Assembly: GCA_009772935.1 (NCBI GenBank)
Contig: WOUR01000001.1
Location: 124,001 to 188,000 of the forward strand
Direction of reading: 5' to 3'
DNA length: 64,000 nucleotides
From: Rhodospirillaceae bacterium
GTDB lineage: Bacteria; Pseudomonadota; Alphaproteobacteria; Reyranellales; Reyranellaceae
Shown here: positions 59,396 through 64,000 of the stretch, piece after piece
How the letters are laid out: each line of letters starts with the position of its first letter
Position numbering within the stretch: position 1 is the stretch's first letter
Position numbers and translations under genes: made by a program
The notes under the pieces: model-generated
What the model saw: only the letters and a program-made list of their open reading frames with translations
The model's database searches: none
What the model was told of the DNA's origin: nothing

Positions 59396-59788
59396 CTACC
59401 CCAGGAGTTTGCGGAGATCGTCGAGCGTGCTGGCCCATTTGCTGACGCCGAGATGGTTCGACACGATGCGGCCGGCCTGCACGATCAGGAACCGAGGTGC
59501 CCCGCTCTTGCGCGGGATCTGGGCGAGGATGGGCGCCAGGTCGCCCGGCCAGTATCGCTCCTGATAGACCTCGCGGAAGCGCGCCGCCTCGACCTCTTCC
59601 CAGGCGACCTGGCGGAACTCGGGCGAGGCGATCCAGGAGTTGAGATACTCGCGTTTCCAGCGCACGCAGGGCGGACAGTCCGGGCCGCCGATCAGGATCA
59701 CCCTGATCTCGGCCGGGACGGCGCGAGCCGGAGCTCCGGCGGCCGCCGCGACAGCGAGTCCGGCGAAAAGAAGCGCGCGGCGATTCAT
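59396..59788 (-). CDS. secreted thioredoxin-like protein (CPPC)
   Basis: A 130-aa periplasmic protein. The signal (about 1-24; MNRRALLFAGLAVAAAAG) could be Tat-like. GGPDCPPCVRWKREYL has a CPPC redox pair at about residues 38-41, followed by a thioredoxin-like helix; RKSGAPRFLIVQAGRIV has the cis-Pro-like loop. Probably a thiol-disulfide oxidoreductase. It lies 5 bases before the CoA-transferase gene; no functional link is evident. Confidence 0.75.
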   Translation of the reverse strand: MNRRALLFAGLAVAAAAGAPARAVPAEIRVILIGGPDCPPCVRWKREYLNSWIASPEFRQVAWEEVEAARFREVYQERYWPGDLAPILAQIPRKSGAPRFLIVQAGRIVSNHLGVSKWASTLDDLRKLLG

Positions 59789-59808
59789 ATCCGCTAATGT
59801 AGGCCCGC

Positions 59809-60690
59809 ATGGCACGCGCGACCAAATCCTCTCTCGTCACCCTGGGTGATTTCTTCCACTTCGCCGTCGCGCGTTTCCGCACCGCGCGGCTGGCCTACGG
59901 TCACGGCACGACCAATGCGGTCGACGAGGCCGCTTTCATGATGCTCGAGGCGCTGCGTCTTCCGATCGCCCGCATCGACCCGTGGCTCGACCTGGTGCCG
60001 ACGGCGTCCGAGAAGTCGCGCCTCCTGACCTTGATCGAGGCGCGGATCGCACTGCGCATGCCGGCGCCCTACCTGCTGGAAGCCGCCTACATGCACGGCG
60101 TGCGCTTCCACATCGACCGCCGGGCGCTGATCCCGCGCTCCTTCATCGGCGACCTCCTGGCCGGCGGCGCGCTGCCGACCGCCAAGCCGCGCCGCATCCT
60201 CGATCTCTGCTGCGGCTCGGGTTGCCTCGCCATCCTGGCGGCGCTCGCCTTTCCGCGCGCGAAGATCGATGCCGTCGACCTCTCGGCGGGCGCGCTGGCG
60301 CTGGCCCGCCGCAACGTGGCGACGCACCGCCTGGGCGACCGCATCACCCTGCACCGCGGCGATCTCTTCAAGCCGCTGCAGGGCCAGCGCTACGACCTCA
60401 TCATCAGCAACCCGCCCTATGTCGATGCCGGCGGCATGGCCAAGTTGCCGCCGGAGTTCCGGCATGAGCCGCGCCTGGCGTTGGCGGCCGGCGACGACGG
60501 ACTGGACCTCGTTCATAGCATTCTAGCCGAAGCGCCGAAGCACCTGACGAAGAGCGGCGGCCTGGTGTGCGAGATCGGCCGCGGCCGCCCGCCGCTCGAA
60601 GCCGCCTATCCGCGGCTGCCCTTCATCTGGCTCGATACCGAGCTGAGCGAGGGCGAGGTCTTCTGGCTCTCGCGCAGCGATCTCGCCTAG
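59809..60690 (+). CDS. prmB: ribosomal protein uL3 N5-glutamine methyltransferase PrmB
   Basis: A 293-aa S-adenosylmethionine-dependent methyltransferase. An N-terminal helical domain (about 1-100) precedes the Rossmann domain with ILDLCCGSGCLAIL (SAM loop) and ISNPPYVDAGGM, the NPPY motif binding glutamine. LPPEFRHEPRLALAAGDDGLD and the final PFIWLDTELSEGEVFWL favour PrmB over the release-factor enzyme PrmC. Start ATG 59809. Divergent from the thioredoxin-like gene. Confidence 0.9.
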   Translation: MARATKSSLVTLGDFFHFAVARFRTARLAYGHGTTNAVDEAAFMMLEALRLPIARIDPWLDLVPTASEKSRLLTLIEARIALRMPAPYLLEAAYMHGVRFHIDRRALIPRSFIGDLLAGGALPTAKPRRILDLCCGSGCLAILAALAFPRAKIDAVDLSAGALALARRNVATHRLGDRITLHRGDLFKPLQGQRYDLIISNPPYVDAGGMAKLPPEFRHEPRLALAAGDDGLDLVHSILAEAPKHLTKSGGLVCEIGRGRPPLEAAYPRLPFIWLDTELSEGEVFWLSRSDLA

Positions 60691-60766
60691 CTTGTTGTTT
60701 TAGAAGGTTTTTCAGACTTTCAACGGTCGCCGCAACACCCAAATCGGGATGGCGGCGCGACTCTCG

Positions 60767-60798
60767 TTTCGATTGTTTCGTTTATTTCATTTGTTTCG
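60767..60798. repeat. T-rich TTTCG repeat, copy 2
   Basis: Same 32-base sequence as 11146-11177 with three differences, with more TTTCG/TTTG units continuing to 60805. It lies 21 bases past the phosphofructokinase stop, between convergent genes, as copy 1 does. Confidence 0.6.
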
Positions 60799-60819
60799 AT
60801 TGTTTGCCCGGACTCCGGT

Positions 60820-61908
60820 TCATGCGGCGGCCGGCCGGACGATGTCCCCCAGGCAAATTCCCAGCGCGCGGGCGGTGCGGATGAGCGTGCCGTCGGCATC
60901 GACGGTACGCGACCGCCCCACGACCTGCGGGAGCGGCACGTCGATCACCTGGCGGTTCCACCAGGCCACCATGTGGTCGCCTTTTCCTTCGGCCAGCAGG
61001 TCGACCGCCCGCACGCCCAGCGCCGAAGCGAGCAGCCGGTCCTCCGCCGTCGGCATGGCGCCGCGCTGCACATGCCCCAGGACCGTGGCCCGCGCTTCCG
61101 CGCCGGTGGCCTTGGCCAGCCGCTTGGCCAGCCAGTCGCCGACGCCGTGATCGGGCGCGTCGGCGGCAGGGTCCACCGCCTCGTCCGACTGACCGGCGGC
61201 TTCCGCCACCACGACCAGCGCCGACGTGCGGCCCACGGCGCGCAGACCGGCGATGTGCCGGACGACGTTCTCCAGCCGCCAGCGGACTTCAGGGATGAGA
61301 ACGACGTCGGCGCCGCCCGCGATGGCCGCAGCGATGGCGATGTGGCCGGCATCACGACCCATCACTTCCAGTACCATCGTGCGTTCGTGGCTCGTGCCGG
61401 TCGGCTGCAAGCGGTCGAGCGCCTCGGTGGCGATGGCGACCGCGGTCGAATACCCGATGGCGCGCTCGGTGCAACCGACGTCGTTGTCGATGGTCTTGGG
61501 AATGCCGACAAAGGGAATCCCCGAGGATTCAAGCAATCTGCGCAGGATGGCGAGGCTGCCGTCGCCACCGACGCCGATCAGACCGTCGAGGCCGAGCTGC
61601 TTCAGCCCCTCGACCATTTCGCCGGAACGGTCCTTGCGGCTGCCGTCGGGCATCGGGAATGCGAAGGGATCGCCGCGATTGGTGCTGCCGAGGAATGTGC
61701 CGCCCTGTCGCGCCAAGGCCGCGCTGAGGCGATCCGGGTCCAGCGTCACCGCCTCCACGGGACGCTCCAGCAGGCCCAGCGTACCGTAGCGCAGGCCTAC
61801 CGTCGTCCAGCCATGGCCGTGATGCGCCCGCAGTGCCACCGCACGGATGGTGGCGTTGAGGCCGGCACAGTCGCCGCCGCTGGTGAGGATGCCGATCCGT
61901 TTCGTCAT
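60820..61908 (-). CDS. pfkA: 6-phosphofructokinase
   Basis: A 362-aa kinase making fructose 1,6-bisphosphate. RIGILTSGGDCAGLNATIRA at the N-terminus, GVGGDGSLAIL (ATP loop), GIPKTIDNDV (catalytic TIDND) and VMGRDAGHIAI (substrate loop) are all present. The combination GGDGS with PKTIDND is a group III-like signature: Gly in the first loop favours ATP while Lys in the second is found in pyrophosphate enzymes. ATP is the more likely donor, but this is inference. ATG 61908 is chosen over one 15 codons upstream. In this lineage glycolysis is often absent, so its role may be gluconeogenic or regulatory. Confidence 0.93.
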   Translation of the reverse strand: MTKRIGILTSGGDCAGLNATIRAVALRAHHGHGWTTVGLRYGTLGLLERPVEAVTLDPDRLSAALARQGGTFLGSTNRGDPFAFPMPDGSRKDRSGEMVEGLKQLGLDGLIGVGGDGSLAILRRLLESSGIPFVGIPKTIDNDVGCTERAIGYSTAVAIATEALDRLQPTGTSHERTMVLEVMGRDAGHIAIAAAIAGGADVVLIPEVRWRLENVVRHIAGLRAVGRTSALVVVAEAAGQSDEAVDPAADAPDHGVGDWLAKRLAKATGAEARATVLGHVQRGAMPTAEDRLLASALGVRAVDLLAEGKGDHMVAWWNRQVIDVPLPQVVGRSRTVDADGTLIRTARALGICLGDIVRPAAA

Positions 61909-61993
61909 CTGGGTACTCCTGGCTGCGGGCGGACGACTGATTGAAAGAGCCAATCAATCTTGAAGGCGCGGCCGGCTGGTGCAGGATGGCCGC

Positions 61994-62509
61994 ATGAGGA
62001 AGCACTACCACACCTTCGCGAGCTACAATGCCTGGGCCAACCGCCGGCTCTACGAGGCCGCGGCCGGGCTCGACGATGCGGCGTATCGCGCCGATTGCGG
62101 AGCATTCTTCAAGTCGATGCACGGCACACTCAATCATCTGGTGGCAACCGATCGCATCTGGATGAAACGCTTCACCGGCCAAGGCGATGCGCCGGAACGG
62201 CTCGACGCGATCGTGCATGACGACTTCAAGGAACTCCGAGCCGCGCGCGAGGCCGAGGACGCGCGAATCGTTGCGTGGGTCGGCAGCCTGGAGGAGACGC
62301 GGCTCGCCGGTGTCATCCGCTACCGGCGCGTCTCAAGTCCGGAGGAGTTCGTGCAGGAGCTGATGCCGGCTCTGGACCACTGGTTCAACCACCAGACCCA
62401 TCACCGCGGTCATGCGCACATGATCCTGACGAGCCTCGGCAAGGCGGCACCCGAACTCGACCTGCTCTTCTACCAGCGTGAAGTCGCCGCCGGCCTCGAC
62501 CGGCCCTGA
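61994..62509 (+). CDS. DinB family protein
   Basis: A 171-aa four-helix metal-binding protein. YNAWANRRLYEAA starts helix 1; the metal His is in LNHLVATDRIW (about residue 48); NHQTHHRGHAHMILTSLG gives the HxxxH pair (about 137-141). The DinB/YfiT fold includes thiol-dependent S-transferases and many unknowns. Start ATG 61994 follows AGGA. Stop is 4 bases from the convergent phosphoesterase stop. Confidence 0.92.
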   Translation: MRKHYHTFASYNAWANRRLYEAAAGLDDAAYRADCGAFFKSMHGTLNHLVATDRIWMKRFTGQGDAPERLDAIVHDDFKELRAAREAEDARIVAWVGSLEETRLAGVIRYRRVSSPEEFVQELMPALDHWFNHQTHHRGHAHMILTSLGKAAPELDLLFYQREVAAGLDRP

Positions 62510-62513
62510 ACCG

Positions 62514-64000
62514 CTACTGGAGCTCGCACACCGAGCGCTGGCGGCCGGGACCCGGCCAGCGCGAATCGCAGATCGCCAGGGTCTCGCCTTCGGTGCCATA
62601 GAGGACGCTGGTCCAGGTTCCATCGTCGACCGGCCGCACGATCATTGCCGCGAAGTCACGCAGGCCGACGACATAGGCCGGGCTCCTGTCGAGCCCTTCG
62701 ACTCGCACCGGCGCCTTGGGGTTGTCCGGCGACGGCGGGGGCTGTACGTGCGACAGCTCCATGCCGCCGGTGCCGACCGCCAGATGCGGCGGGTGCGCTC
62801 CCTCGAAACCGATCGCCTGGAAACGGTGCATGTGGCCGGCGATGACGGCCGTGACGTGAGGCGGCAGGCCACGTCCGAAGACACGGTTGATGGCCTCGCG
62901 CTGCGTCTCGTTGATGAAGCCGTAGGGCGTGAGGCCAATCGGTCCGCCCTTGTCGCGCTTCACCACCGCCCAGACCGGCCGGTGCGTCACCAGCCAGGTC
63001 GGCGTCGGATCCTCTTCGAGCATCCGCGCTACCTCGCGATACTGCGTCAGGTAGGTTTCCAGGTTGTAGAGCACCGCGTCGGCGGCGTTCGCCGAATCGA
63101 CGGCGATGATATTCAGCTTTCCGAGCTTCAGCCGGAACGGCCCATTGGAGACGATCGGGAAAGGCAGGCCGGCGAAAGGCTGGGCCGGCGGCGCGGGCCA
63201 GGCGCCGGGGCGCCAGTCCGCCGGCAGTTGCGGCGGGCATTCCTTCTGGTGATGCCCCGGTCCCAGCAAGGGCGAGCCGGCATCGAGCAGGTAGAACCAG
63301 CCGGGACCGCCGCGGCTGCAGAGTTCGTGGTTGCCGCGGCTGAACAGCCACGGCGCGGCGATCAGGAGCCTGGCGGCGGGCCTGAAGAAATCGTCGCGCC
63401 AGTTGGTCCATTTGTCGGGATTGGGGCTGCCCGCGATGTTCTGGCTCCAGTAGGCCGCGCCGATCGGCAGGCTGGCGATGTCCTCGTCGTCGAGATCGCC
63501 CGTATCGTAGACATTCACCTGCAGCGGCGCGGCATAGCCGGTGAGGCTGGGCGACAGCACCAGGCCGCGCTCGGTGCCGCGGTAATTGTAGTCGCCGACA
63601 TGCACGATCAGATCGGGGCGCTTGTCGGCCTCCTCCTCGGACAGCACGCCGAACGGCCAGACCTTGGCGAACCCGTCGCCGCCACAATCCTGCGGCTTGT
63701 CCTGGGCCGGCCCGCGGCAGCCGCTGTCGCCGATCAGCACGACCCGACGCGGCGTACCGAGCGAAACGTTCGGCAGGTCGATGCGACGATCGCCCAGGAA
63801 GACGCTGGCCACCTCACCCGCCGGATAGAGCGCCTCGCAGACCGTCACCTCGTCGAAATGACCGCCCGGCGGGCGGCGGCGCGGGACCATGGCCGTCGTT
63901 GCACCGCCCGCGGAGGAGCGCACCACCGGACAGGCGGTCGTGCGTTCTGCGACGCTGCGCACCATCGGCACGGGCCGGCCATCGCTGCCCTCGGCCAGCA
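62514..64000 (-). CDS. metallophosphoesterase, 5' end beyond the window
   Basis: At least 495 codons of a calcineurin-like phosphoesterase. Metal motifs are in order: RVVLIGDSGCRG (GDxG), LIVHVGDYNYRG (GDxxx), WLFSRGNHELC (GNHE), and ITAGHMHRF-like AVIAGHMHRFQ (GHxH). The open frame continues to base 64000, so the start (and a probable signal) is outside; GTG 63971 and ATG 63965 are internal. Substrate unknown; an acid phosphatase or phospholipase D-like role is possible. Confidence 0.88.
   Translation of the reverse strand, partial: LAEGSDGRPVPMVRSVAERTTACPVVRSSAGGATTAMVPRRRPPGGHFDEVTVCEALYPAGEVASVFLGDRRIDLPNVSLGTPRRVVLIGDSGCRGPAQDKPQDCGGDGFAKVWPFGVLSEEEADKRPDLIVHVGDYNYRGTERGLVLSPSLTGYAAPLQVNVYDTGDLDDEDIASLPIGAAYWSQNIAGSPNPDKWTNWRDDFFRPAARLLIAAPWLFSRGNHELCSRGGPGWFYLLDAGSPLLGPGHHQKECPPQLPADWRPGAWPAPPAQPFAGLPFPIVSNGPFRLKLGKLNIIAVDSANAADAVLYNLETYLTQYREVARMLEEDPTPTWLVTHRPVWAVVKRDKGGPIGLTPYGFINETQREAINRVFGRGLPPHVTAVIAGHMHRFQAIGFEGAHPPHLAVGTGGMELSHVQPPPSPDNPKAPVRVEGLDRSPAYVVGLRDFAAMIVRPVDDGTWTSVLYGTEGETLAICDSRWPGPGRQRSVCELQ

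Overview
The window is dense, GC-rich DNA from an alphaproteobacterium. Indicators are a class I lysyl-tRNA synthetase, Usg and IalB-type proteins, groES-groEL under a CIRCE operator, PrmB, several TctC/Bug-type binding proteins and a CaiB/BaiF CoA-transferase. The mix suggests a soil or water heterotroph of the Rhodospirillales/Hyphomicrobiales kind (Reyranella- or Bradyrhizobium-like); that placement is inference. I saw no rRNA, tRNA or CRISPR array. No gap between genes exceeds about 300 bases.

Layout. 1-9.1 kb: SDR/TetR divergent pair, lysyl-tRNA synthetase with a cupin-like ureidoglycolate lyase relative, an MFS exporter, a membrane hydroxylase and a DinG/XPD-type helicase. 9.2-19.6 kb: secreted Gly-rich and TPR proteins, a 2-hydroxyacid dehydrogenase/SDR operon, a Bug protein, a PRISE-like reductase, and polyphosphate kinase 2 translationally coupled to a basic amino-acid decarboxylase. 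19.8-29.3 kb: LysR/dapA-like pair, mscL, AEC transporter, sulfurtransferase operon, LprI-like and Nudix genes, groES-groEL, usg.

29.66-34.22 kb is the most unusual region. It is a complete 4,560-bp transposon with 17-bp terminal inverted repeats and an 8-bp target duplication, cleanly inserted in a nitronate monooxygenase gene. It has one IS1-family transposase and eight passenger genes: an XRE-type regulator divergent from the transposase, an XRE-ImmA/IrrE metallopeptidase behind an unrecognised 239-aa protein, and five small unknown proteins. The two outermost genes use the terminal repeats as stop codons.

34.9-47.5 kb: glutathione transferase, HpcH/HpaI aldolase, cytochrome P450, Kup potassium transporter operon, a four-gene ABC exporter (HlyD, double ATPase, two permeases), an IalB-like protein, an FMN reductase and a SnoaL protein. 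47.5-64 kb: a 127-bp nested palindrome, a frameshifted MFS gene, cytochrome c, alkB, two Bug genes around a thiolase/DUF35 pair, an amidohydrolase/amidase operon, two paralogous calcium-repeat lipoproteins, CaiB/BaiF CoA-transferase, prmB, phosphofructokinase, a DinB-family protein and a metallophosphoesterase that runs off the right edge.

Two patterns recur: convergent neighbours often overlap or share a terminator hairpin, and several genes have a leader hairpin whose 3' arm holds the Shine-Dalgarno sequence.
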